Positions 8,422-16,325 of a DNA stretch of 64,000 nt are shown in pieces. The stretch covers positions 1 to 64,000 of the forward strand of contig NZ_JAOSZE010000004.1 in the NCBI RefSeq assembly GCF_025630775.1, given 5' to 3'. The stretch's first letter is position 1; every line of letters begins with the position of its first letter. Origin of the DNA: Actinoplanes sp. KI2. Its GTDB lineage: Bacteria > Actinomycetota > Actinomycetes > Mycobacteriales > Micromonosporaceae. The translations under genes and the position numbers were made by a program. The notes under the pieces were generated by a model. The model was not told the origin of the DNA and ran no database searches. It saw only the letters and a program-made list of their open reading frames with translations.

Positions 8422-8474
8422 TTGACTCCACGGTGAGTCGGGTCTACGGTGACTTTCAACCGCAAAGTTGAAAG
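8422..8474 (+). promoter_or_regulatory. promoter and ArsR-type operator
   Basis: TTGACT (8422-8427) and TACGGT (8445-8450) are separated by 17 nt and form a good sigma-70-type promoter. Directly downstream, over the expected transcription start, is a perfect inverted repeat CTTTCAAC-N6-GTTGAAAG (8453-8474), ending 8 nt before the ATG of the ArsR-type gene. The placement predicts autorepression of the three-gene unit that follows. Confidence 0.8.
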
Positions 8475-8482
8475 GCCGGCCG

Positions 8483-8830
8483 ATGACCACGGACACGCTG
8501 ACCCGCGTCTTCGCCGCCCTCGCCGACCCGACCCGCCGCGACATGGTGGCCCGGCTCGCCGAGGGCGACGCCACCGCCAACCAGCTGGCCGAGCCGTATC
8601 GGATGACCCTGCAGGCGGTCTACAAGCACCTGCGAGTGCTGGAGGACGCCGGTCTGGTCACCCGCCCGCCGGGGCCGCAGCCCCGCGCGGTCCATCTGGA
8701 GGTGCAGGTGTTCGACCTGATGGACAACTGGATCGAGCGACACCGCCGGCGCGCCGAGCAGCGTTACCGCCGCTTGGACGCACTGCTGGCCGCATTCGAC
8801 GAAACCGAGACGGACGGAGACGAGGCATGA
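8483..8830 (+). CDS. ArsR-family winged-helix regulator (SRPBCC-associated)
   Basis: A 115-residue winged helix beginning TDTLTRVFAALADPTRRDMV, with recognition helix ATANQLAEPYRMTLQAVYKH and wing LVTRPPGPQPRAVHLE. It lacks the Cys pairs of metal-sensing ArsR proteins and matches the subgroup encoded next to SRPBCC/AHSA1 proteins. ATG 8483 is chosen because it begins right after the palindromic operator; a TTG at 8468 lies inside the operator. The stop overlaps the next start (ATGA). It probably represses its own operon through the 8453-8474 palindrome. Confidence 0.88.
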   Translation: MTTDTLTRVFAALADPTRRDMVARLAEGDATANQLAEPYRMTLQAVYKHLRVLEDAGLVTRPPGPQPRAVHLEVQVFDLMDNWIERHRRRAEQRYRRLDALLAAFDETETDGDEA

Positions 8831-9309
8831 ACCTGATCCCCGAGACCACCATCGAGGCCGACCCGAGCGTGCCGGTCATCCGGCTGACCCGCGAGTTCGC
8901 CGCCCCGGCCGCGCGGTTGTTCCGCGCGCACACCGATCCCGCCCTGTTCGCCCGCTGGGTAGGGCCCGACCGGCTCACCACCAAGATCGAGCAGTGGGAT
9001 GCCCGGCCCGGCGGCAGTTGGCGGTACTGCTCGGTCGGCGACGGCCAGGAGTTCTGGTTCCGCGGGTGCTTCCATGACGTACGCCCGGACCGGATCGTGC
9101 AGACCTTCACGTACGAGGGCGAGCCCGACGGCGTGGCGCTGGAGACGCTCTGGATCGACGACCTCGGCGACGGCCGCAGCCGGCTGCGCGCCCAGTCGCT
9201 GGTCGACAGCTTCGCCGCCCGGGACGCCTGGCTGCGGTCCGGCATGGAGGTCGGCGTCAACGAGGGTTACGCCAAGCTGGAGAGGATGCTTCTCGATGGG
9301 AATCTCTGA
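8827..9309 (+). CDS. SRPBCC-domain protein (AHSA1-like)
   Basis: A 160-residue START/Bet v1-like domain of the AHSA1 C-terminal family. Typical pieces are IRLTREFAAPAARLFRAHTD, FARWVGPD, GGSWRY and the terminal helix MEVGVNEGYAKLERML. The fold is a hydrophobic-ligand pocket; bacterial members beside ArsR regulators have no proven substrate in general. The start overlaps the stop of the regulator (ATGA) and the 3' end overlaps the next gene by 14 nt, so translation is coupled through the operon. Confidence 0.85.
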   Translation: MNLIPETTIEADPSVPVIRLTREFAAPAARLFRAHTDPALFARWVGPDRLTTKIEQWDARPGGSWRYCSVGDGQEFWFRGCFHDVRPDRIVQTFTYEGEPDGVALETLWIDDLGDGRSRLRAQSLVDSFAARDAWLRSGMEVGVNEGYAKLERMLLDGNL

Positions 9310-9871
9310 CCGTCCCGCCGAGCGTCACCGGCAGATCGCCGGCCTGTTCACCGACCGGGTCCGCGGCACGCGGGAGTGGGACGTCCCGGCCCCGGTCCCG
9401 GAGTGGACCGCCCGCGACGTCGTCCGTCACCTGGTGGAGTGGCTGCCCGCGTTCCTCGCCTCGGGCGCGCAGATCGAGCTGCCCAAAGGGCCGCCGGTCG
9501 ACGAAGACCCGGTCGGCGCCTGGCAGGCGCACGCCGACGCGGTGCAGGCGCTGCTCGACGACCCCGGGACGGCCGATCGCAAGCTCACCAACCCGCACCT
9601 CGGCAGCCTGCCGCTGGATGCCGCGATCGACCAGTTCTACACCTCCGACGTCTTCATGCACACCTGGGACCTGTCCCGCGCGACCGGCCAGGACGACCGG
9701 TTGGATCCCGGCTTCTGCGCGACGCTGCTGAGCGGGATGGAGCCGATGGAGGAGATCATCCGCTCGTCCGGCCAGTACGGCCCGCGGGTCGAGGTGCCCG
9801 CCGATGCGGACGTGCAGGCCCGGATGCTGGGTTTCATCGGGCGCGACCCGTACTGGAAGCCCGCAGCCTAG
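9296..9871 (+). CDS. DinB-like/TIGR03086-type protein (mycothiol-dependent maleylpyruvate isomerase family)
   Basis: A 191-residue helical-bundle protein with the family's W-rich N-terminal pattern (REWDVPAPVPEWTARDVVRH), then LVEW, a DVFMHTWDLSRATGQD segment with the His typically used as metal ligand, and a short C-terminal domain. The second metal-ligand candidate is in VRHL. Members are metal- and mycothiol-dependent transferases or uncharacterised relatives. ATG 9296 overlaps the SRPBCC gene by 14 nt. It is the last gene of the ArsR unit; a detoxification role is inferred only. Confidence 0.72.
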   Translation: MGISDRPAERHRQIAGLFTDRVRGTREWDVPAPVPEWTARDVVRHLVEWLPAFLASGAQIELPKGPPVDEDPVGAWQAHADAVQALLDDPGTADRKLTNPHLGSLPLDAAIDQFYTSDVFMHTWDLSRATGQDDRLDPGFCATLLSGMEPMEEIIRSSGQYGPRVEVPADADVQARMLGFIGRDPYWKPAA

Positions 9872-9954
9872 CCGGACTGCTCCCGCGCTTTTGCTAATGC
9901 CGGCCCCGCCCGCATCCGATATTGGGGGCCGAACCGGAGCGGAGAGGAGGGGTC

Positions 9955-10200
9955 ATGAACCAGTTCGTGGACAACGCCTACGTCGTGGCCAGCAACCTGT
10001 TCGGTCCGGAATCCGGCATTCCGTGGTGGGTGTGGGTCTTCGCGGTCGGCGCGATCGCGTTCAAGCTGTTCATCCCCGTGCCCAAGACCGCCCGGGACCT
10101 GGCCAACGAGCACGAGCGCCGGGTCTACGAAGATCTGGTGTTCAGCGAGCGGGCCAAGGGCGGCAGGAACGGCAAGAAAGCCAAGAAGCGAAAGCGATAG
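9955..10200 (+). CDS. small single-span membrane protein of unknown function
   Basis: An 81-residue protein with one membrane span, IPWWVWVFAVGAIAFKLFIP, at about residues 21-40, and a strongly basic tail ending GRNGKKAKKRKR. The middle (KTARDLANEHERRVYEDLVF) is amphipathic. GAGGAGGGG sits 4 nt before the ATG and a perfect hairpin follows, so it is a real monocistronic gene. I do not recognise the family. The basic tail suggests contact with membrane lipid or nucleic acid at the cytoplasmic face. Confidence 0.75.
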   Translation: MNQFVDNAYVVASNLFGPESGIPWWVWVFAVGAIAFKLFIPVPKTARDLANEHERRVYEDLVFSERAKGGRNGKKAKKRKR

Positions 10201-10207
10201 ACGTACG

Positions 10208-10237
10208 CGACGACCGGCCCGCAGCGGCCGGTCGTCG
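10208..10237 (+). terminator. perfect 12-bp hairpin
   Basis: CGACGACCGGCC (10208-10219) pairs with GGCCGGTCGTCG (10226-10237) across a 6-nt loop, 8 nt after the small membrane gene. It lies before the convergent end of the ABC ATPase gene and could serve both directions. Confidence 0.8.
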
Positions 10238-10261
10238 TCGTTCGGCGGTGACGCCGGGCGA

Positions 10262-11068
10262 TCACTCGCCCGGCGAAACCGCTGCGCCCACCTGCTGATC
10301 GGGCGGCGGCGCGGCCCCCGTCATGATCGCCACGGCCTCGGACATCGAGTGCGACTTCGGGGTGATCACCGTGGCCCGGCGGCCGAGCCGCTGGATGTGG
10401 ATGCGGTCGGCGACCTCGAAGACGTGCGGCATGTTGTGGCTGATCAGGATCACCGGTAGCCCCCGGTCGCGGACGTCGCGGATCAGCTGGAGGACCCGGT
10501 TGCCCTCCTTGACGCCGAGCGCCGCGGTCGGCTCGTCGAGGATCACCACCTTGCTGCCGAACGCGGCCGACCGGGCCACCGCCACCGCCTGCCGCTGGCC
10601 GCCGGAGAGCGACTCGACGGCCTGGCCGATGTTCTGCAGGGTGCCTACGCCGAGGTCGGCCATGTGCTGCTTCGCCTCGGCGCGCATCCGGCTGCGGTCG
10701 AGCATCCGGAAGACCGAGCCGAGCGCGCCGGGCTTGCGCTCCTCGCGACCGAGGAACAGGTTGTCGGCGATGTCCAGGCCCGGGGCGACGGCGAGCGTCT
10801 GGTAGACCGTCTCGATGCCGGCGGCGCGGGCGTCCATCGGCGTACGGAAATGGACCTGGTTTCCGTCCAGGAAGATCTGGCCCTCGTCCGGGATGAGAGC
10901 GCCGGAGAGCGCCTTGATCAGGCTGGACTTGCCGGCGCCGTTGTCGCCGATCACCGCGAGGATCTCGCCGGGGTAGAGCTCGAGGTCGCTGCCGTCGATC
11001 GCCACGACCCGGCCGTAGCGCTTCACGAGGCCCTTGGCCTGAAGGACCGGACTGCCGTTGGTCGTCAC
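10262..11068 (-). CDS. frcA: sugar ABC transporter ATPase, FrcA-type
   Basis: A 268-residue single-domain ATPase of the CUT2 class. It has Walker A GDNGAGKS, Q-loop YQTLAVAPGL, signature LSGGQRQAVAVA, Walker B VVILDEPTAAL and switch His in ISHNMPH. Most CUT2 ATPases are fused doublets; the single-domain form with the ending SMSEAVAIMTGA fits FrcA of the fructose system. Start is GTG 11068, with AAAGGAGG at 7 nt. Gene order (binding protein, permease, ATPase) matches rhizobial frcBCA. Sugar specificity is not provable here; fructose, ribose or another monosaccharide is possible. Confidence 0.85.
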   Translation of the reverse strand: MTTNGSPVLQAKGLVKRYGRVVAIDGSDLELYPGEILAVIGDNGAGKSSLIKALSGALIPDEGQIFLDGNQVHFRTPMDARAAGIETVYQTLAVAPGLDIADNLFLGREERKPGALGSVFRMLDRSRMRAEAKQHMADLGVGTLQNIGQAVESLSGGQRQAVAVARSAAFGSKVVILDEPTAALGVKEGNRVLQLIRDVRDRGLPVILISHNMPHVFEVADRIHIQRLGRRATVITPKSHSMSEAVAIMTGAAPPPDQQVGAAVSPGE

Positions 11069-11157
11069 GACTGCGCCTCCTTTGACATGCCCTTCTGGCC
11101 CTCGCGTCCGATGCCGTCGTCCGCTGCGGCTAGCTGCAGCTCGGTGCAGGCGGTCAT
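11065..11157 (-). CDS. 30-codon small ORF nested between permease and ATPase
   Basis: ATG at 11155-11157 overlaps the permease stop (ATGA), and its stop overlaps the GTG of the ATPase gene (GTGA), leaving no untranslated gap between the two large genes. The product reads MTACTELQLAAADDGI then GREGQKGMSKEAQS: small, hydrophilic, no membrane segment. The ATPase ribosome binding site lies inside it. It may simply ensure translational coupling, or be a transporter-associated microprotein. I recognise no family. The exact fit at both ends is the evidence. Confidence 0.45.
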   Translation of the reverse strand: MTACTELQLAAADDGIGREGQKGMSKEAQS

Positions 11158-12167
11158 GTCTTTACCTTCCTGATCCACTGGTCCAGCGAGACCGCAACCA
11201 GGACGAGCAGGCCGATGGCGAAGCCCTGCCAGACGACCTCGACACCGGCCAGCTGCAGGCCGTTGCGGAAGACGCCGACGATGAGCGCGCCGATCAGGGT
11301 GCCGATCACGCTGCCCCGGCCGCCGAAGAGGCTGGTGCCGCCGAGCACGACCGCGGTGATGGAGTCGAGGTTGTACTCGGTGCCGACGTTCGGGCTGGCC
11401 GACGCGAGCCGCCCGATCAGGATCCAGCCGCCGATCGCGTAGAGCAGCCCGGCCACGGTGTAGACCGAGAACAGCACCCGGCCGGTCTGGATGCCGGCCA
11501 GCCGCGCGGCCTCGACGTCGTCGCCGGTCGCGTACACGTGCTTGCCCCAGGCCGTACGGGAAAGGGCATAGAAGAAGTACGCGAACAGCAGCAGCATGAT
11601 GATCGAGCCGTAGGTGAGCCGGAAGTTCCCGATCGGGAACGAGGTTCCGGTCCAGGTCATCAGCGCCGGCATGTCCGTGCCGCGGACCGTCTGCGACTGG
11701 CTGACCACCGAGTTCAGCGAGAAGAAGATGGTGAGCGTGCCGAGCGTGACGATGAACGGCGGCAGTTTGATCTTCGTGACCAGCATGCCGTTGATCGCGC
11801 CCATCGCCGTGCCGCAGGCCAGCCCGAGGATCAGTGCGATCACCCCGGGCATGCCGGCCTTGGTGCAGAAGTTCGCCATCAGGATCGAGGAGAAGACCGC
11901 GATGGCGCCGGCCGACAGGTCGATGCCGGCGGTCAGGATGATCAGCGTCTGCCCGAGGGCGAGCGTGGCGATGACCGTGACCTGTTGGAGGACCAGCGAG
12001 AGGTTCGTGGCCGTGAGGAACCGGGCGTTGACGATGGAGAACGCGATGATCGCCACGATCAGCACGGCCAGCGGCCCGAGGACCGGGTTGGCGTGCAGGG
12101 CGTGTTGGACGCGCAGGCCGAACGAGTCGTGCCGGCGCACATCGAAGTCAGCGGTGGCGGTTGCCAT
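11154..12167 (-). CDS. frcC: sugar ABC transporter permease, FrcC-type
   Basis: A 337-residue CUT2 permease with eight to ten membrane spans. It carries family signatures LALGQTLIILTAGIDLSAGA, LGLACGTAMGAINGMLV and the EAA-like loop TGDDVEAARLAGIQTGRVLF, then the GGTSLFGGRGSVIGTLIGAL motif. It forms the membrane channel with the FrcA-type ATPase. It starts 3 nt downstream of the binding-protein stop and its stop overlaps the small ORF. No further permease is present, so a homodimer is expected. Confidence 0.9.
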   Translation of the reverse strand: MATATADFDVRRHDSFGLRVQHALHANPVLGPLAVLIVAIIAFSIVNARFLTATNLSLVLQQVTVIATLALGQTLIILTAGIDLSAGAIAVFSSILMANFCTKAGMPGVIALILGLACGTAMGAINGMLVTKIKLPPFIVTLGTLTIFFSLNSVVSQSQTVRGTDMPALMTWTGTSFPIGNFRLTYGSIIMLLLFAYFFYALSRTAWGKHVYATGDDVEAARLAGIQTGRVLFSVYTVAGLLYAIGGWILIGRLASASPNVGTEYNLDSITAVVLGGTSLFGGRGSVIGTLIGALIVGVFRNGLQLAGVEVVWQGFAIGLLVLVAVSLDQWIRKVKT

Positions 12168-12170
12168 GTT

Positions 12171-13205
12171 TCACCCCCAGCAGTTCTGCTTGCCCCACGT
12201 GGAGTCCTTCGCCTCCACGCCGGCCTGCGGGTCGTCGGTGATCAGTTGGGTCCCGGTGTCGTAGAAGTCCTTGCCGGGCGTCGGCTGCGGCTTGGTGCCG
12301 TCCTTCGCGTACGCGGCGATCGCCTGGACCCCGAGTTCGGCCATCTTGAGCGGGAACTGCATGCTCGTCGCGCCGATCACGCCCTTGGAGACGTTGTCGA
12401 CGCCCGGGCAGCCGCCGTCGATCGAGACGATGGTGATGTCCTTGGTCTTGCCGGCGTTCTTGATGGCCTGGTACGCGCCGGCCGCCGCGGGCTCGTTGAT
12501 CGTGTAGACCAGGTTGATCGACGGGTCCTTCTGCAGCAGGTTCTCCATCGCGGTCCGGCCGCCGTCCTCGGCGCCGTCGGTGACGTCGTGCCCGGCGATC
12601 CGCGGGTCGTTCTCGTCACCGATCTTGTTGGGGTCGCCGACCGGGATGCCGAAGCCGTCGAGGAAGCCCTGATCCCGCTTCACGTCGACGGAGACGCCGT
12701 TGGGGTTGAGGTCGAGCATGGCGATCTTCGCCTGCTTGCCGTCCTTGGCGAACTTCGCCTTCGCCCACTGGCCGATCAGCTTGCCGGCCTGGTAGTTGTC
12801 GGTGGCGAAGGTGGCGTCCGCGGCGTCCGGCGGGTCGACCGGCGTGTCCAGGGCGATCACCAGCATCTTCTGCTGGTGCGCCTTGTCGATCGACGGCACG
12901 ATCGCCTTGGAGTCGTTCGGGGTGATCAGGAAACCCTTGGCGCCGTACGACATCAGGTTCTCGATCGCCTGCACCTGGGACTCGTTGTCGCCGTCCTGCT
13001 TGCCGGCGAACGTCTGGAGTTCGAGGCCCTGCTTCCTGGCCTCGCTCTGGGCGCCCTTCTTCATCTGTACGAAGAACGGGTTCGTGTCGGTCTTTGTGAT
13101 CAGTCCGACGACGTCCTCGCCGGACCCTCGGTTGCAGGCGACAGTCGAGCCGAGCACCAGCGTCATCACGCAGCCGGCGGCCACCGTCCTTCCGGTTATG
13201 AGCAT
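12171..13205 (-). CDS. frcB: sugar ABC transporter substrate-binding lipoprotein, FrcB-type
   Basis: A 344-residue periplasmic-binding-protein-like lipoprotein (peripla_BP_4). The signal peptide ends STVAC with Cys24. The mature start [19 protein letters not shown] and the pocket segments [34 protein letters not shown] and [12 protein letters not shown] (Asn/Glu hinge) are typical of ribose/fructose binders. ATG 13205 is preceded by GGGAGA and gives a proper signal peptide; the frame extends further but the extra residues do not. It captures a monosaccharide outside the membrane and delivers it to FrcC. First gene of the operon, divergent from a LacI-like protein. Confidence 0.9.
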   Translation of the reverse strand: MLITGRTVAAGCVMTLVLGSTVACNRGSGEDVVGLITKTDTNPFFVQMKKGAQSEARKQGLELQTFAGKQDGDNESQVQAIENLMSYGAKGFLITPNDSKAIVPSIDKAHQQKMLVIALDTPVDPPDAADATFATDNYQAGKLIGQWAKAKFAKDGKQAKIAMLDLNPNGVSVDVKRDQGFLDGFGIPVGDPNKIGDENDPRIAGHDVTDGAEDGGRTAMENLLQKDPSINLVYTINEPAAAGAYQAIKNAGKTKDITIVSIDGGCPGVDNVSKGVIGATSMQFPLKMAELGVQAIAAYAKDGTKPQPTPGKDFYDTGTQLITDDPQAGVEAKDSTWGKQNCWG

Positions 13206-13333
13206 GCCATCTCCCAACCGATTTAGCACAAATCGAGGGACAACGTTGATTCGCAGTAGACGCCCAGGCACCATCTATGTCAACAGCGAGTTTCCGGCAG
13301 GTTGCGCTACGTGATCTTCATTGACGGAGGTCG
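13206..13333. promoter_or_regulatory. divergent intergenic region frcB / LacI-like gene
   Basis: The 128-nt spacer holds an 8-bp palindrome CAACGTTG (13241-13248), of the kind bound by LacI-type regulators, about 36 nt upstream of the frcB ATG. GGAGG precedes the plus-strand ATG 13334. No -35/-10 pair is convincing. Confidence 0.35.
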
Positions 13334-14131
13334 ATGATGACCATCGGTGTGCTGATCGAAGACGTGTCCCATCCGTTCGCGGCCGCCCTGCATCGAGCCG
13401 TGTCCGAGGAGGCCGAAGCGCGCGGGGTCCAGGTGATCACCGGCAGCCTTTCGTCGGCGCGAGAACGGCAGCTCGCGGCGGCCTTCGCGCGGAAAACGGA
13501 AGGCCTGATCCTGGCGCCGATGGCGGCGGATCAGAGCCACCTGTCCGGATTTGTCGGGCCGGTCGTCTTCGTCGATCGCGGGCCGGCCGGGCTGGCCGGG
13601 GACATGATCGTGTCGACCAACGTGGCCGGGGCGGCCGCCGGCACCCGGCATCTGGTCGCCCAGGGGCACCGGCGGATCGCGTACCTGGGAGACCTGCGCA
13701 GGCTGACGACGGCGCGGGACCGGCATCGGGGTTATCTGCGAGCGCTCGGCGGCCGGACCGGCCCGGTGGCACACGAACTGCGCGACTCGGCCGCGGCCGA
13801 GCGGGCCACGATCGCCATGCTGCGCGCGCCCGACCCGCCGACGGCGATCTTCGCGGCCCGGCACGTGATCACGGTCGGCGCGGTGCGGGCCCTGCGGAGG
13901 CTGGGCCGCCAGCACGAGGTCGCCCTGGTCGGCTTCGACGACTTCCCGCTCGCCGACCTGCTCGACCCGCCGGTCACCGTGGTCGCGCAGGACCCGGCGC
14001 GGATCGGACGGACGGCCGTGACCACCCTCTTCGACCGGATGGACGGCGACAAAGGACCGCCGCGCGAGATCAGGGTCCCGACGACTCTGATCCCGCGCGG
14101 CAGCGGTGAGATCCCTACGGGAAGTTGGTGA
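13334..14131 (+). CDS. LacI-type sugar-sensing protein lacking the DNA-binding domain
   Basis: A 265-residue protein that is entirely the periplasmic-binding-like core of a LacI/PurR regulator. It opens MMTIGVLIEDVSHPFAAALH, which in full-length homologues follows the roughly 60-residue HTH and hinge. It continues with EGLILAPMAADQSHL, GTRHLVAQGHRRIAYLGD and ALVGFDDFPLADLLDPPVT, all regulator-like. GGAGG lies 5 nt before ATG 13334, and the 128 nt upstream contain no HTH remnant in any frame. It is divergent from frcBCA, so it was probably the repressor of that operon. The last 17 nt overlap the convergent discoidin gene. It may be a decoy sensor, a degrading gene or a corepressor-binding partner. 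Confidence 0.8.
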   Translation: MMTIGVLIEDVSHPFAAALHRAVSEEAEARGVQVITGSLSSARERQLAAAFARKTEGLILAPMAADQSHLSGFVGPVVFVDRGPAGLAGDMIVSTNVAGAAAGTRHLVAQGHRRIAYLGDLRRLTTARDRHRGYLRALGGRTGPVAHELRDSAAAERATIAMLRAPDPPTAIFAARHVITVGAVRALRRLGRQHEVALVGFDDFPLADLLDPPVTVVAQDPARIGRTAVTTLFDRMDGDKGPPREIRVPTTLIPRGSGEIPTGSW

Positions 14132-16325
14132 CCGTGCGCGGCGTGACCGCGTCGGCCGTGGCCGCGTCGCCGATGTTGTTGACGACGTGGTCGATCGTGC
14201 CGGAGGCGAGCGAGATGGTGAAGATGTTGTGCAGCTTCACCCCGCCGTTCGCCGGCGCCTGGAACCCGTTCGCCGAGTGCACGGCCGGGTTCGCGTTGAA
14301 GTAGCAGTAGCTGCCCAGGCCCCAGGCCTCGTGGCTGGTCACGCTGTCGGCCACCTTGTACGCCGGGTACCCGGTGCCGTCACTGCGCCAGGCGGCGTTG
14401 GACGGCGGGTCGTACGGCTGCTCGTTCTGCAGGAAGTAGGTCCGCCCGCCGTTGCCGTTCCAGAGCACCTCGTTCTTCTGGTAGTGCTCGACGAACAGGC
14501 CGTACGCCGTGACGTTCTGCCCGTTCACGATCAGGCCAGTGTCCGCGGTGTTGACCGTCCAGCCGACGCCGGTGCCGTGGTCGGCCCGCCACGCCCAGAT
14601 GTGGTCGATGATCACGTTGCTGCTGTTCACGGCCAGGCTGTTGGTGGCCTTGCCGGCGCCCGCCCCGCCGATCCGGAAGAACACGTCCTGGATCGTGGTG
14701 GGGTTGGACGCGTGACTCGCCGACGAGCCGGACGGCCCGACGACCAGCAGGTTCGCCGAGTTGGTGGTGCCCGCGTCGAAGAGCAGACCGGCGATCTTCA
14801 CACCGTCCACGTCGGCCACCTGCATCGGGGTGACCCCGTTGTCCGGGATGATGGTCGCGTAGCCGAGGCCCATGATCACGGTGTTCGCCCGGGTCACGTT
14901 GATCGTCTGGTTGACGTGGTAGATGCCCGGCTGGAACATCAGGTTCAGGCCCTGGGAGAGGGCCTGGTTGATGGTCGCCGCCGAGTCGCCCGGCTTCACC
15001 ACGTAGAACTGGGTCAGCGGCAGGCTGCTGCCCGGGGTGTTGCCGTTCGCCCAGGTCACGCCGGAGGCGTTGGTCTGCAGGTTGGGCACCCACACCGCGT
15101 AGTTGCCGCCGGTCTGGTACAGGTACGGCTTCTCCCGGATCACCGGGGTGGTGCCGATCGTGGTGTACGGCGGGTTCGGGAAGCTGGTCGCCGGTGCGCC
15201 CTGCACGCCCACGAACACCTGGTTCCACACCGCGTTCGAGTTCGACCCGATCTGGCTGTTGCGGGTGAACCACTGCTGCTGCGAGTACTGACCCTCGGTG
15301 CCGCTGATCCGCGAGTCGGCGATGTAGCCGCCGGACGCCCAGCCGTAGCCGTTCGGCGCCAGGTTCACGCCGCCGTGCACGTCGATCCGGCGGAACGGCG
15401 CGGCCTGCGAGACCGCCCACCGGTCGTCACCGGAGACCGGGTAGAGCGACACGTTCTCCACCGACCGCCAGAAGTTCTGGGTCGCGTTGCCGTTCATCCA
15501 GCCCGCGTCGACCGTGATGTCGCCGTGGATCTGCACGTCCTGCGGGTTCTGGCCGAGGCCGAGCACCGAGGTGTAGAAGCCGACCTGGATGTTCAGGCCG
15601 CTGTACGAGCCCGGCTTGAACGCCAGCACGTACCGCTGGGTGCCGAACTGGTTCGACTCCTGCTGGTGGAAGATCGTGTCGGCCTGGCTCTGGATCGACG
15701 CGCTCGACATGCTCGGGTCGAACACGATCACGTTGGCGCCCAGCGAGCCGCCCGGGGGGACGGTCGGCCCGGTGGTCGGCGGCGTGGTGGTCGGGGGCGT
15801 CGTGACGCCGCCGCCGTAAACCTTGAACTCCCACAGCGAGTAGCCGTAGCCGGTGGTGCGCTGGGTGCCGTACATCCGGACGTACCGGCCGGTGCCGTTG
15901 ACCGTCAGCGACTGGGTGCCACCGGTGCTCGTGGTGGTCGAGTAGATCGAGGTCCAGCTGGTGGCGTTGTCGGACACCTGGATCTGGAACGCCTTCGCGG
16001 CCGCGGTCTCCCAGTCCAGCTCGACCCGGGTGATCGTCTGGCTGCTGCCGAGGTCGACCTGGAGCCACTGCGGGTCGGAGAACTGCGACGACCAGCGGGT
16101 GCCCAGATTGCCGTCGACCGCCTCGGAGGCGAGGTAGGCGCCGGCCGCCTCGGTCGACGACGCGGTCGCCGGCTTGCCCTGCGAGAGCAGGGTTTCCGCG
16201 GCGCTGGCGCCGACGGTCGTGAATGCGGCGAACCCGGCGACCACGACGGCCACGAGGCCGCCGATCGCGCCGAGGCGCCAGGGGGAGCGTCTCCGCGAAG
16301 GTGCGGAGCTGACGGGGATGGTCAT
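14115..16325 (-). CDS. secreted discoidin (F5/8C) and beta-helix protein, putative polysaccharide-active enzyme
   Basis: A 736-residue secreted protein. Signal peptide: basic RRRSPWR, hydrophobic LGAIGGLVAVVVAGFAAF, cleavage near GASA-AE. Residues about 50-195 form an F5/8 type C/CBM32 domain (NLGTRWSSQFSDPQWLQVDL, ITRVELDWE). A Thr/Pro linker follows, then a large right-handed beta-helix region (ANVIVFDPSMSSASIQSQAD through IIDHIWAWRADHGTG). Homologues often carry the label adenylyl cyclase, which I think is wrong; a GH55-like glucanase or lyase fold is likelier. Start ATG 16325 has AAGGAG at 5 nt. The upstream region carries a GAGCGCTC operator, so sugar control is probable. Confidence 0.75.
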   Translation of the reverse strand: MTIPVSSAPSRRRSPWRLGAIGGLVAVVVAGFAAFTTVGASAAETLLSQGKPATASSTEAAGAYLASEAVDGNLGTRWSSQFSDPQWLQVDLGSSQTITRVELDWETAAAKAFQIQVSDNATSWTSIYSTTTSTGGTQSLTVNGTGRYVRMYGTQRTTGYGYSLWEFKVYGGGVTTPPTTTPPTTGPTVPPGGSLGANVIVFDPSMSSASIQSQADTIFHQQESNQFGTQRYVLAFKPGSYSGLNIQVGFYTSVLGLGQNPQDVQIHGDITVDAGWMNGNATQNFWRSVENVSLYPVSGDDRWAVSQAAPFRRIDVHGGVNLAPNGYGWASGGYIADSRISGTEGQYSQQQWFTRNSQIGSNSNAVWNQVFVGVQGAPATSFPNPPYTTIGTTPVIREKPYLYQTGGNYAVWVPNLQTNASGVTWANGNTPGSSLPLTQFYVVKPGDSAATINQALSQGLNLMFQPGIYHVNQTINVTRANTVIMGLGYATIIPDNGVTPMQVADVDGVKIAGLLFDAGTTNSANLLVVGPSGSSASHASNPTTIQDVFFRIGGAGAGKATNSLAVNSSNVIIDHIWAWRADHGTGVGWTVNTADTGLIVNGQNVTAYGLFVEHYQKNEVLWNGNGGRTYFLQNEQPYDPPSNAAWRSDGTGYPAYKVADSVTSHEAWGLGSYCYFNANPAVHSANGFQAPANGGVKLHNIFTISLASGTIDHVVNNIGDAATADAVTPRTVTNFP

